DNA of 64,000 bases from Bacillus chungangensis (GTDB taxonomy: Bacteria > Bacillota > Bacilli > Bacillales > Bacillaceae_C): the NCBI RefSeq assembly GCF_030812995.1, contig NZ_JAUSTT010000016.1:1-64000 (forward strand). The letters are read 5' to 3'. Both the position numbers and the translations under genes were made by a program. Below the pieces are notes generated by a model, which searched no databases, was not told the origin of the DNA, and was given only the letters and a program-made list of their open reading frames with translations. The number at the start of each line of letters is the position of its first letter. The first letter of the stretch is position 1. Below, piece by piece: positions 17,131 through 25,719 of this stretch.

Positions 17131-18351
17131 ATGACTACTCTTGATCCAAAAAACGATTACAATTATAAAAAAAGAGTATTAGGCTCTTCCATGTTAGGGC
17201 TTGGTCTTGAAGGCATGGATATTATGTTCTTATCCTTTGCATTAAGCTCGATCATTGCTGAATTTGGCATTAGTTCAGCAGCTGGCGGCTCTATATCATC
17301 CATTACGAATATCGGAATGTTATTAGGTGGAGTAATCTTTGGAATCATGGCAGATAAACATGGGAGAATTAAAGTGTTCTCCTATACCATTTTCATTTTT
17401 GCCTTTGCGACAGCTGCTTTGGCATTTGCACAAGATATCACCACTGTTTATATTCTCAGATTTATTGCAGGTATTGGCGCTGGTGGGGAATATGGAATTG
17501 GCATGGCTCTTATTGCAGAAGCCTTTCCTAAAGAGAAGCGTGCGAGAATGTCTTCATGGGTAACAATTGGCGGACAACTAGGAACAGTTGCAGCAGCAGT
17601 TTTAGCAGCTGTATTTTTGCCCACATTAGGATGGAGATCATTATTTTTATTTGGCCTTATCCCTGTTTTTTTAGCTTTTTATGTAAGACGCAAGCTTCCT
17701 GAAACGAACGAATGGAAAAAAATGAAAAAAGAAAACGAAAATAAAACATCGATTAAGGTGCTTTTTTCCTCACCAGCGACTACGTACACAACCATTGCAT
17801 TGACTTTAATGGCAACCGTACAAGTAGCTGGATATTATGGTTTAATGAACTGGCTTCCTTCGATTTTTCAACAGCAATTAGGACTGTCTGTTAGTGGTTC
17901 ATCTTTATGGATGATTAGTACAATAATCGGAATGTGCCTAGGAATGCTCCTATTTGGACAAATTATGGACCGTCTTGGTGCAAAAATATCCTATGCAATA
18001 TTTTTAATCGCATCCGCTTTATCTGTACTGCTATATATCGTTGCTACGAATGAACTAGCCCTTTTGCTTGGCGGGGCTGTTGTTGGATTCTTTGCAAATG
18101 GAATGAATGCCGGATATGGTGCATTAATCAGCAGCTTTTATCCGACAGAGGTACGTAGTACAGCAAACAATACGATCTTCAATACTGGCCGTGCCATCGG
18201 TGGTTTATCTCCGATCGTAATTGGTTTCTTACTGGATAAATATAGTATAGCAAGTGCGATGATTTTCTTATCATGCCTATATTTATTCTCTATGATTATC
18301 ATCACTACGATGAAAAACGTTCCATTAAAAGGAACAAAAGCAAGGTCATAA
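17131..18351 (+). CDS. MFS transporter 2, paralogue of the first
   Basis: A 406-residue, 12-helix major-facilitator protein, strongly similar along its whole length to the 14847-16064 product. Shared features include RFIAGIGAGGEYGIGMAL, the WVTIGGQLG segment, and the almost identical middle third. Nucleotide sequences have diverged at silent sites, so the duplication is old. The cytosolic loop near residue 200 (KMKKENENKTS) differs from paralogue 1. The two may take up different nucleosides or bases, or work in opposite directions; this is inference. Confidence 0.85.
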   Translation: MTTLDPKNDYNYKKRVLGSSMLGLGLEGMDIMFLSFALSSIIAEFGISSAAGGSISSITNIGMLLGGVIFGIMADKHGRIKVFSYTIFIFAFATAALAFAQDITTVYILRFIAGIGAGGEYGIGMALIAEAFPKEKRARMSSWVTIGGQLGTVAAAVLAAVFLPTLGWRSLFLFGLIPVFLAFYVRRKLPETNEWKKMKKENENKTSIKVLFSSPATTYTTIALTLMATVQVAGYYGLMNWLPSIFQQQLGLSVSGSSLWMISTIIGMCLGMLLFGQIMDRLGAKISYAIFLIASALSVLLYIVATNELALLLGGAVVGFFANGMNAGYGALISSFYPTEVRSTANNTIFNTGRAIGGLSPIVIGFLLDKYSIASAMIFLSCLYLFSMIIITTMKNVPLKGTKARS

Positions 18352-18358
18352 AAAAAAT

Positions 18359-18404
18359 AACCTTCAACAGCTTCTTCTTTGAAAGAAATTGTTGGAGGTT
18401 TTTT
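18359..18404 (+). terminator. Terminator after MFS transporter 2
   Basis: AACCTTCAACA pairs with TGTTGGAGGTT (one G-T pair), and six T follow at about 18399-18404. Confidence 0.85.
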
Positions 18405-18473
18405 ACGTATCTTGCTTGCGCTTAGTACGACAATGCTAAATTTTCTTTAAGAATCAAATTAAAAAATATTTTT

Positions 18474-18506
18474 CTTTCCTTATCCTGTCCGAACCAATCG
18501 GACATT
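18474..18506 (+). repeat. 33-bp fragment of the 280-bp repeat family
   Basis: CTTTCCTTATCCTGTC followed by CGAACCAATCGGACATT matches the interior of the full-length copies (about 2130-2156) apart from loss of three bases (GGC). It ends exactly where the rpsD copy begins, at 18507, so the two sequences are fused. Confidence 0.8.
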
Positions 18507-18933
18507 CCATATGTACGGTTTAAACGAACGCCACTTTAAAAACACGTACTTAAAAGCTGGTAAATTGCAAGGTATACATGGTGAAAACTTCATGATTCTC
18601 CTTGAATCTCGCCTAGATAACATCGTGTATCGACTTGGTTTGGCACGTACTCGCCGTCAAGCTCGCCAATTGGTAAACCATGGTCATATTCTTGTTAATG
18701 GCAAACGTGTAGACTCCATCATATCGACTGCGACCTGGACAAACAATTAGGTTTTCGTGAAAAATTACGTAATCTTTCTATTATCAAAGAAGCGGTTGAA
18801 GCTACAAACTTTATCCCTGAATATATCCCTTTGATGCTGAGAAATTAGAAGGTACTTTTGTACGCATGCCAGAGCGTTCTGAACTACTGCAGAGATTAAT
18901 GAAGCGTTTATCGTAGAGTTCTATTCACGTTAA
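18507..18933 (+). pseudogene. Truncated, frameshifted second copy of rpsD
   Basis: This aligns base for base with rpsD positions 12314-12743, starting at the codons for HMYGLNER and running to the same stop. It lacks the first 58 codons, promoter and ribosome binding site. At least four small indels are visible: two bases lost at VDIPSYR (about 18716), one gained near 18754, one lost near 18826, and one lost near 18887. Most of the remaining sequence is unchanged, so the duplication is not ancient. It carries its own terminator downstream. It is in direct orientation to rpsD, with the PucR/MFS/phosphorylase module between. Confidence 0.93.
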
Positions 18934-18961
18934 TAAAACTGCATTGTATAATCCAGTATTT

Positions 18962-19006
18962 AAAAACCCTGAAACCCTTGATATAAAAGGATTTTCAGGG
19001 TTTTTT
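18962..19006 (+). terminator. Terminator after the rpsD pseudogene
   Basis: AAAAACCCTGAAA pairs with TTTTCAGGGTTTTTT. Its sequence differs from the terminator of the functional rpsD. Confidence 0.85.
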
Positions 19007-19039
19007 GTTATTCCTTAGATGTGTAGAATAATCATGTAA

Positions 19040-19330
19040 CTGCTACATTTACTGCATGGGGTTCGGGCAGTATTGGACTTTATCTTGAACGGCAGACTCA
19101 TCCGCCCCAATTCAGTCTTATATGTAGTTTCTGTTCGTCAGTTCTAGAATTTGCGTCCAGCTTCCTTCAGATTCCGCGTCACCACCGACACCCTTGCCAT
19201 TCGCTAACAGTTCCTACTGCCAAACCTGTAGTGGAACTTTCACCACCAAGTTATCACCCATGCCGGCCTCACAAAAACCTTATTCGATGTCGAATAAGGT
19301 TAAGGGGTTGACCTTACTTTTTTTCTTTAA
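19040..19330. other. Unidentified intergenic segment with a palindrome
   Basis: This stretch looks richer in C and G than its neighbours and has no credible gene in any frame. It contains a perfect 12-bp-arm palindrome at 19276-19301 (AACCTTATTCGA/TCGAATAAGGTT). Its texture suggests a relic of a mobile or repeated sequence rather than a promoter region. I cannot name it. Confidence 0.4.
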
Positions 19331-19385
19331 ACCATTTGGGACAGTGAATCTGTTCTCCGGACCACCTAAGAAAAAGTCTAGTAGA

Positions 19386-20714
19386 TTAGAAGAATGCTTT
19401 AATACTTGATAGAACTACTAGTATGCCTACAATAATGACAAATGCGTTGCTAATATAACTTTTTCTGTATTTAGCTAGTGCAGGCACTTTATAAATTGCA
19501 TACATTGGTAATAAGAATAAAATTAGCGCAATTAGTGGTGCATTAATCATATCGATGAGATCAAGAATACTTGGGTTTGCATAAGCAACTAGCCAGCATG
19601 TCACGATCATAAATCCAATGATGATGTTCTTCACTGTTTTACTATTTAAATTTTTTCCGCGAGATTTAGCGGCCTGCACAATAATGTCTTCTAATCCTTC
19701 ATATGCACCTACATAATGGCCAAGGAAAGATTTTGTAATGGCAATGAAAGCAATGATAGGAGCTGCATATGCGAATAATGGCATACTATATTTATTAGCA
19801 AGATAAGAAAGAATTGGCAAGTTTTGTTCTTTGGCAAGTGCAAGGTCACCAGAAGTCACACTTAAGACAGTACTGAATACAAAGAACAATACAACAGAAA
19901 TCGTCATGATATAACATAGCTTTTGAATTTGGGCACATTTGCGGTCTACATTTTCTATTCCATAGGTTTCCCGTTGTTTAATAACAAAAGTAGATATCAT
20001 AGGAGAATGGTTAAACGAAAATACGATGATTGGTAGGATAAACCAAGCCATTCCTAAAATATCTGTAAAACCTACTCCTCCATCTGCAGATGCAAAATTA
20101 CCAGCTAAACTTAAATTTGATAAATCCCATTGTGGAATCAAATATAAAGATAGTAACACTAGAGCTGCTATAAATGGATATACAATCCAGCTCATTACTT
20201 TTACAGTAACATCATGACCAAAATTCACGATAAATATAAGACCGAGAACCAAAATAATGGATAGTATAATTCTAGGTGGCGCTTGCATGTTCAATTGATT
20301 CTCCATGAAACTACCTGCAGTATTGGTTAATGAAACTGCATACATAAGTAATATTGCATAAATCGAAAAGAAATAGATGATATTAAAAACTACACTTGCC
20401 TTTTCTCCGAAATACTCCCTTACTGTAGCTGTAATTCCCTCACCAGCAGATTTGGAAGAGTAGATCATTTTAGCCATCGCCCTATGTGAAAAGTACATGA
20501 CAGGGAATGCAAGTACCGTAATTAAAAGTAAAGATAATATACCCCCTGCCCCAGCATTAATTGGTAAAAAGAGTACACCTGCCCCAATTGCTGTTCCAAA
20601 AAGACTCATTGCCCAAGTGGTATCTTGCATATGCCATTTATTAGGGTCTTTATATTGTTTAACATCTTCTGTAGTTTTTTCAACTTCATATACTTTAGCT
20701 GCATTTTGACTCAT
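19386..20714 (-). CDS. Serine/threonine:proton symporter (HAAAP family, SdaC-like)
   Basis: The 442-residue membrane protein has about 11 hydrophobic segments. The N-terminal DTTWAMSLFGTAIGAGVLFL (residues about 30-49) is the hydroxy/aromatic amino-acid permease signature, and the closest family in my judgement is the SdaC/TdcC serine-threonine group. It lies immediately downstream of, and on the same strand as, the two serine dehydratase subunits (96-bp gap), which supports serine as substrate. GGAGG precedes the ATG. Confidence 0.85.
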   Translation of the reverse strand: MSQNAAKVYEVEKTTEDVKQYKDPNKWHMQDTTWAMSLFGTAIGAGVLFLPINAGAGGILSLLLITVLAFPVMYFSHRAMAKMIYSSKSAGEGITATVREYFGEKASVVFNIIYFFSIYAILLMYAVSLTNTAGSFMENQLNMQAPPRIILSIILVLGLIFIVNFGHDVTVKVMSWIVYPFIAALVLLSLYLIPQWDLSNLSLAGNFASADGGVGFTDILGMAWFILPIIVFSFNHSPMISTFVIKQRETYGIENVDRKCAQIQKLCYIMTISVVLFFVFSTVLSVTSGDLALAKEQNLPILSYLANKYSMPLFAYAAPIIAFIAITKSFLGHYVGAYEGLEDIIVQAAKSRGKNLNSKTVKNIIIGFMIVTCWLVAYANPSILDLIDMINAPLIALILFLLPMYAIYKVPALAKYRKSYISNAFVIIVGILVVLSSIKAFF

Positions 20715-20810
20715 TTTAATTCCCTCCTTGTGATGTATAGATTCTAATTATTTGTTCACAATTTCACATATGTTAGAAAAAATATATTTTATTCCCATAT
20801 GGTTAAAATC

Positions 20811-21692
20811 TTATTGTTCTTCTCCGAGAATTTTATTTCTAATAGCAATTCCTGTCGGTGTGTCTGCAACCCCACCTAAGCCAGTTTCCCTTAATTCCCG
20901 AGGCATCCGTCTACCTACTCTATACATCGCTTCAACTACTTCATCAGCATTTATCAGGTTGTTTACACCAGCTAATGCAAGATCTGCTGCCACTAATGCA
21001 TTAGCCGTTCCAACGGCATTTCTTTTTACACAAGGAATCTCTACCAAACCTGCGACTGGATCACAAACTAAACCGAGTAAATTTTGTAGTGCGGTTGAGA
21101 ATGCATGGGCTGATTGCTCTGGTGCTCCTCCTGCAGCTTCTACTGCCGCTGCAGCCGCCATTGCGGAGGCACTACCTACTTCAGCTTGACATCCTCCTAA
21201 AGCTCCTGCAATACACGCATTATTCGCTACAATCATTCCAAATAATGCTGAAGTAAACAGAAAATGAACCTGTTCCTCACGACTTAACTGTAACGTTTCT
21301 TTAATGGTAAAAAGTACACCCGGTATTGTTCCACTTGCTCCAGCTGTTGGCGTGGCACAAATAACTCCCATAGCCGCATTCACTTCATTTGTACCTATTG
21401 CACTCTGGACACCTCTCATCATCACATCGCCAGAAAGTGTTTTTCCATTTTCACGATATTTTTTAATTTTAACCGCATCTCCTCCAGTTAACCCAGTCGG
21501 TGAAAATACGCCATCGCCCTCAACGCTTCTCTTTACAGCATTTTCCATCGCTTCTAAGTTTTTTTCCATTTTACGCCAAACTTCATCAAAAGTAGATTTC
21601 GTTACTTCCATTTCCTGTTCTATTGCTAATTTATAAATGGGTACTTGTCTTTCATTTGCTGCATCTACTATTTCTTTAATGGACATATACAT
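20811..21692 (-). CDS. sdaAA: L-serine dehydratase, alpha subunit
   Basis: With the beta subunit this forms the oxygen-sensitive [4Fe-4S] enzyme that converts L-serine to pyruvate and ammonia. The 293-residue protein has the family landmarks TGLTGGDAVKIKKY and ATPTAGASGTIPGVL, and cysteines in NNACIAGALGGCQAEVGSA and CDPVAGLVEIPCVKRNAVG that ligate the cluster. Start 21692 (MYMSIKEIV) is preferred over GTG 21704 because AGGGGGTG lies 9 bp upstream. It is separated by 24 bp from sdaAB. Confidence 0.93.
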   Translation of the reverse strand: MYMSIKEIVDAANERQVPIYKLAIEQEMEVTKSTFDEVWRKMEKNLEAMENAVKRSVEGDGVFSPTGLTGGDAVKIKKYRENGKTLSGDVMMRGVQSAIGTNEVNAAMGVICATPTAGASGTIPGVLFTIKETLQLSREEQVHFLFTSALFGMIVANNACIAGALGGCQAEVGSASAMAAAAAVEAAGGAPEQSAHAFSTALQNLLGLVCDPVAGLVEIPCVKRNAVGTANALVAADLALAGVNNLINADEVVEAMYRVGRRMPRELRETGLGGVADTPTGIAIRNKILGEEQ

Positions 21693-21716
21693 ACCTTGTT
21701 TCACCCCCTGGTGTAA

Positions 21717-22409
21717 TTAAAGTATAATGATATTAGCTATATCACTGAGTTTTTCTAATTCTTTCCGGGCATCACTACTTAATTGTGAATCCAAATCAAA
21801 TTGACACAAGTATTTTCCGTCTTTTTCCAAATTGATGGAGTTATTAATATCCACATCGTACTTTTTAAAGATTCTGCGTAATTCAAGTTCAAGATTATTT
21901 CTGTCTGAAATCGCTATCATTATCGGCAATGAACCTTGAGGATTTAAGCTAAATCCATCGATTTCAATATGTTTCACTTTAATTAATCCACCACCGACTG
22001 AAATACCCACTGTTCGAATACATCGACTATCATCCTCGAGATAAATATCAGCAGTATTTGGATGATCGACAGGACTATCACCTGATTCTTCTAAAAAGGT
22101 GATGTCAATGCCTTGAGATTCTGCTATTTTAATAGCATCTGGTACCCTACTATCATCAGTCTTAAAACCTAATATACCGGAAATAATGGCAAAATCAGTT
22201 CCGTGTCCTTTATGAGTTTCTGCAAATGATTCATAATACTTTACCACAACTTTTTTTGGAAGACCTTTAAATAATTTATTTGTAACCAATCCGATGGCTA
22301 AAGCACCTGCCGTATGTGAACTTGAGGGTCCGATCATAACTGGTCCAATCACATCAAAACAACTTTTGTAACTATCATTCTTTTTTTCTTTAATCGTTAC
22401 TACGTTCAT
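21717..22409 (-). CDS. sdaAB: L-serine dehydratase, beta subunit
   Basis: The 230-residue partner subunit begins SCFDVIGPVMIGPSSSHTAG, the serine-dehydratase beta-chain signature, and ends with an ACT-like domain (about 155-228). ATG at 22409 follows AGGGAGG. It is the first gene of an operon sdaAB-sdaAA-transporter that would import serine and degrade it to pyruvate. The YheO-type regulator about 1.2 kb upstream on the same strand is a candidate controller. Confidence 0.92.
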   Translation of the reverse strand: MNVVTIKEKKNDSYKSCFDVIGPVMIGPSSSHTAGALAIGLVTNKLFKGLPKKVVVKYYESFAETHKGHGTDFAIISGILGFKTDDSRVPDAIKIAESQGIDITFLEESGDSPVDHPNTADIYLEDDSRCIRTVGISVGGGLIKVKHIEIDGFSLNPQGSLPIMIAISDRNNLELELRRIFKKYDVDINNSINLEKDGKYLCQFDLDSQLSSDARKELEKLSDIANIIIL

Positions 22410-22862
22410 GGCCAATCCTCCCTTGAATTTAATGGTGTTATTTACTGGAATAATCTTGCAATAATATTTATTAAAAATTAAAACATGCAACTAAATCAAG
22501 TTTGGTAAAATTTTACATGAAAGTGCTTCTAATATTGTCAATAAGAATTGAGTACCAATTATTTTAAATTTTCATTGAACTATGAAGAAATTTTTGTTTT
22601 TGCTTCAATTGGTGCTTACTAATTACGAATCTAAGCTTCTATCATTCTTTTATCACTTGTTAGACTAGAAATGATTTGACATGTGCAACAATAAAAGCAG
22701 ACACATAATAAATTTTTATTAATTAGATTCCTTTATTACTGATAGAAAGAACTATATAAACCCGCTTTCAAAACACACCAAATCATCCATCAGAATACCT
22801 TTTTATTCTATTATTCCTCTTTTGAGTTCACCTCCTATATTATTATTTTGAAAAGCTCCAAG
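22410..22862. promoter_or_regulatory. Upstream region of the serine operon
   Basis: There is no gene. On the minus strand TTGACA (22536-22541) is followed after 17 bp by ATGTAA (22513-22518), a plausible but weak promoter about 100 bp before sdaAB. AT content is very high. Confidence 0.4.
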
Positions 22863-23084
22863 GACAAGATTACAAGTTTCTAAGAAAAACCATTTAATGC
22901 CTTAATAATAATTATCAATATAATAATTTATTATTACATGTTAAAAGTATCACATAAAAAATATAGCGTCAATGACAAGATTACAAGTTTCTAAGAAAAA
23001 CCATATAATGTCTCAATAATAATTATCAATATAATAATTTATTATTACAAGTTAAAGATATCACATAAAAAATATAGCGTCAAT
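22863..23084. repeat. Two tandem copies of a 111-bp repeat with Fur-like boxes
   Basis: Copy A is 22863-22973 and copy B 22974-23084, head to tail, with only a handful of substitutions. Each contains a palindrome close to the Fur 7-1-7 box TGATAATNATTATCA: 22903-22917 matches 14 of 15 positions and 23014-23028 matches 13. No iron-uptake gene is adjacent. Confidence 0.85.
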
Positions 23085-23119
23085 ATGGTGTAATAAAAAA
23101 AGAACGTGCCATTGACGAC

Positions 23120-23402
23120 GGGGCTGTCCGATAATTCCTTAAAAGTAAAGCAGCTAAGAAAATGAAACTATTTTCCTTAGCTGCTTTTTTAAATTGAACA
23201 TTAAAGGTAGGAGTAAGTCGTTTTTTAGTGACTTTTTTTCATCTGTTTCTGGAAAAAGTGTCATTTGCATGTTATAATCCTCACTAGTAATCATTTGATT
23301 GCTCATAAAAAATCGTCCTCCTTAACAGTGTTGTGTAGTAACTTTATTAAAAATGATAAAGGGGCTCCAGAAAGTCAGATTACTGACTTTCTGGACAGCC
23401 CC
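23120..23402 (-). mobile_element. 283-bp element with GGGGCTGTCC ends
   Basis: Terminal inverted repeats GGGGCTGTCC (23120-23129) and GGACAGCCCC (23393-23402) enclose a small minus-strand reading frame with a strong ribosome binding site. Two terminator-like hairpins lie inside the ends (23147-23187 and 23361-23402). This is the structure of a MITE or an internally deleted insertion sequence. No target duplication was recognised. Confidence 0.65.
23154..23306 (-). CDS. 50-residue ORF inside the 283-bp element
   Basis: It starts at ATG 23306 preceded by AGGAGGACG and encodes MSNQMITSEDYNMQMTLFPE and a Lys/Leu-rich remainder. It is probably the N-terminus of a transposase, fused by internal deletion to a few terminal residues. 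The stop lies within a terminator hairpin. Expression is plausible, but a function is not indicated. I do not recognise the transposase family. Confidence 0.4.
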   Translation of the reverse strand: MSNQMITSEDYNMQMTLFPETDEKKSLKNDLLLPLMFNLKKQLRKIVSFS

Positions 23403-23594
23403 ATTCTTATCCATTTATATATAATGGCTACTTTTGTCGTGCCACGGACGACCTAACTATTTCATATTTGTAATAAGAGTTTCATAGAACAAAAGAAATA
23501 AAGTATGGCTTAACTTTTTCCGATCTGTATTCTTTATAGAAATTTCCCAACAATCTACCTGTTTTCTAGATATATCGCCATATTAAATGAAAAT

Positions 23595-24269
23595 TTATTT
23601 ATTGTTATTTTCGTTAAGTGATACTATACGTAGATAACGGTAAACACTTGATTCAGCCATTCCCATTACTTTAGCAACGTCATTTATAGTACCTTTAATA
23701 TCAAATACACCATGTTCCTTTAATTTGGAAATGGCGAGTTTTTTTTGTTCAGGTGATAATTGAGCGCCAGATTCTAATATATCTTTGTCTATTTGTGTAT
23801 AAATAATGTTCTGAATATTTTCGGTCAGTTTTTCAACGGGTTGTTCCTGTTCTGTTTTCTTGTCCATATACGCTATATCCCAGCTTAGATTAGCTAATTT
23901 TAATACATCCTTTGCGACCTTTCGATAGGCATCCGCATCAAAGTTTATACATAAAAGACCTTGTAATTGACCTTCATGATCTTTTATAAACATGGTTGAT
24001 GAACGAAATTTTCTACCTTTTGGTCCTTCTCCAACATAATTTACAATAAAATCTTTTTTTAAATATACTTTTTCCTCAATTAACTTTTTTGCATAGTTGG
24101 TTAAGGAGCTATTTAATGACCTTCCACTTAATTCACCATTGACGATGTGACCAATGTGAGAACCTCCATCAGGATCTAAAACATGTAATACAAATTCATA
24201 ATGAGATCCAAAAATTTCACCAATATAATTCATTATATTTTTATAGTGTTGAAAAAGATGATTATCCAA
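23595..24269 (-). CDS. YheO-type regulator (PAS_6 and HTH_22 domains)
   Basis: The 224-residue protein has an N-terminal PAS-like YheO domain (about 5-120, including FVLHVLDPDGGSHIGHIVNG and LLCINFDAD) and a C-terminal helix-turn-helix (about 165-218, GTINDVAKVMGMAESSVYRY). Members such as DauR control amino-acid catabolism genes. It lies upstream of the serine dehydratase operon on the same strand, so serine or a related amino acid is a reasonable effector; this is inference. The ligand and operator are unknown. Confidence 0.8.
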   Translation of the reverse strand: MDNHLFQHYKNIMNYIGEIFGSHYEFVLHVLDPDGGSHIGHIVNGELSGRSLNSSLTNYAKKLIEEKVYLKKDFIVNYVGEGPKGRKFRSSTMFIKDHEGQLQGLLCINFDADAYRKVAKDVLKLANLSWDIAYMDKKTEQEQPVEKLTENIQNIIYTQIDKDILESGAQLSPEQKKLAISKLKEHGVFDIKGTINDVAKVMGMAESSVYRYLRIVSLNENNNK

Positions 24270-24392
24270 CTCAGTACTCCTCCTTTTAATAAATCCTTGG
24301 TTTTGAATGGTTGGTTATAAATTTCCGAGATAATTTTAAGTAAATCGTTTTTTAATCATAAGTGGGTATTACTACCACGCTTTATATCTTAT

Positions 24393-24543
24393 ACTTATTA
24401 GGTACCTCGCTCGTGAACTACTCACCACTTATCGACCTTGCGGTCTGATTGAAGTGGAAGCTTCTTGGGAACTAGATACTTTTGTTCGCTATCTATATTT
24501 ACCAAGCCATAAGGGCAGTCCCTGCCCCTAAAGAAAATACCAA
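24393..24543 (-). ncRNA. Probable omega-RNA scaffold / right end of the TnpB element
   Basis: Downstream of tnpB on the minus strand lie GGGCAG/CTGCCC (24512-24530 region), a nested stem CCACTT..AAGTGG (24425-24457) enclosing GACC/GGTC, and a final GTGAGTAGTTCAC ending at 24413. TnpB guide RNAs are made from such 3' ends and use the adjoining sequence as guide, which here would be GAGCGAGGTACCTAAT (24412 down to 24397). The RNA and its ends are inferred from the family. Confidence 0.5.
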
Positions 24544-25632
24544 CTACATGGCTAGTTTCAGCAAGTTCTTACTTGCATTCACATCCCTGTCATGATGAGT
24601 GTTGCATTTTGGACAATCCCACTCACGAAGATTTAGGTTTTTTACATCTTTGTTTTTATAGCCACAGCACGAACATAGCTGACTACTTGCATAGTTTTTA
24701 GGAGCAATGATCAAATTACGACCTTTCCACTCTGCTTTGTAATCAAGATATTCTCTGAATTTAGACCAAGATCCTTCACTGATTGCTTTGGCTAGTTTAT
24801 GATTCTTTTGCATATTCTTCACTTTCAAGTCTTCAATCACAATCACTTGGTTTTCGTTTGTGACTTCATTACTTATTTTGTGAAGAAAATCATTACGTTG
24901 ATTCGCTATTTTTTCATGAAGTTTAGCAACTTGCAGTCTAGCTTTCTCTCTATTCTTAGAACCTTTCTTTTTGCGTGACAAAGAACGTTGCAAAAAAGTT
25001 AATTTTTTTTCAGCTTTTTTCAACCATTTAGGATTTTCGTACTTTTTGCCATTAGACAATATTGCAAAGTCTTTTAGACCAACATCAATTCCGACTTTTG
25101 TAGCTAGTTTTGGAAAGAATTGTTCATTATCTTCTACTAATACAGAAGCAAAATATTTATTTGTAGGTGTTTTAGAAATTGTTACAGACTTAATTAAGCC
25201 AAAAAATTGTCTATGTTGCTTCATTCTTACCATTGTCTTTAATTTTGGCAGTTTGATGTAGCCATTCTCAATGTATACAGTTCCTTTTTGATTGTTTGTT
25301 GTATAGCTGCGATAATTGTCTTTCTTGGTCTTGAATTTTGGAAAACCCACTGATTTATCACGAAAGAAATGAGCATATGCTTTGTTCAAGTTCATTTGTG
25401 CATTAGCCAAGGCAAGGCTATCCACTTCCTTGAGAAAAGGAAATTCAGCCTTATATTGTGCAGGGGTAGCGTATTTGATAGATTTATCCATTTTTTCTTG
25501 TGATTCCTTGTAAGAATGGATTCTATCAGCAAGCATTTTGTTGTATACAAACCGTACACACCCAAATGTTTTTTCAAAGAATAGTCGTTGTTCTGCATGA
25601 GGATATATACGATACTTATATGCTTTTAACAT
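24544..25632 (-). CDS. tnpB: RNA-guided nuclease TnpB (IS200/IS605 family)
   Basis: The 362-residue protein appears complete and has an intact RuvC-type active site: Asp in GIDVGLKDF (about 183), Glu in VIVIEDLK (about 267) and Asp in DRDVNASKN (about 350). The zinc ribbon cysteines CSCC and CPKC (about 320-343) are present. TnpB cuts DNA at the transposon's donor site under guide of the element's own RNA. No tnpA is present, so the element depends on a transposase in trans (IS1341 type). ATG 25632 is chosen because GTAGGTG lies 6 bp upstream. It separates the YheO-type regulator from serS. Confidence 0.95.
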   Translation of the reverse strand: MLKAYKYRIYPHAEQRLFFEKTFGCVRFVYNKMLADRIHSYKESQEKMDKSIKYATPAQYKAEFPFLKEVDSLALANAQMNLNKAYAHFFRDKSVGFPKFKTKKDNYRSYTTNNQKGTVYIENGYIKLPKLKTMVRMKQHRQFFGLIKSVTISKTPTNKYFASVLVEDNEQFFPKLATKVGIDVGLKDFAILSNGKKYENPKWLKKAEKKLTFLQRSLSRKKKGSKNREKARLQVAKLHEKIANQRNDFLHKISNEVTNENQVIVIEDLKVKNMQKNHKLAKAISEGSWSKFREYLDYKAEWKGRNLIIAPKNYASSQLCSCCGYKNKDVKNLNLREWDCPKCNTHHDRDVNASKNLLKLAM

Positions 25633-25719
25633 CATTTACACCTACTTTCTTCCTTGTTTTCCAATATACTGTTTGATTGTTTATAGACGATTATAGAACA
25701 ATATTTTGGCTTGCACCAA

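Noticed and set aside
18511-18750. A short S4-like protein encoded in the rpsD copy
   Set aside because: It has no ribosome binding site of its own, begins inside the RNA-binding region and is cut by a frameshift. It is better called a pseudogene.
19194-19409. 71-residue ORF on the plus strand
   Set aside because: It has no ribosome binding site, a Ser/Pro/Phe-rich random composition, and overlaps the end of the serine transporter gene.
22863-23084. CRISPR-like repeats
   Set aside because: There are only two units of 111 bp with no spacers; this is a simple tandem duplication.
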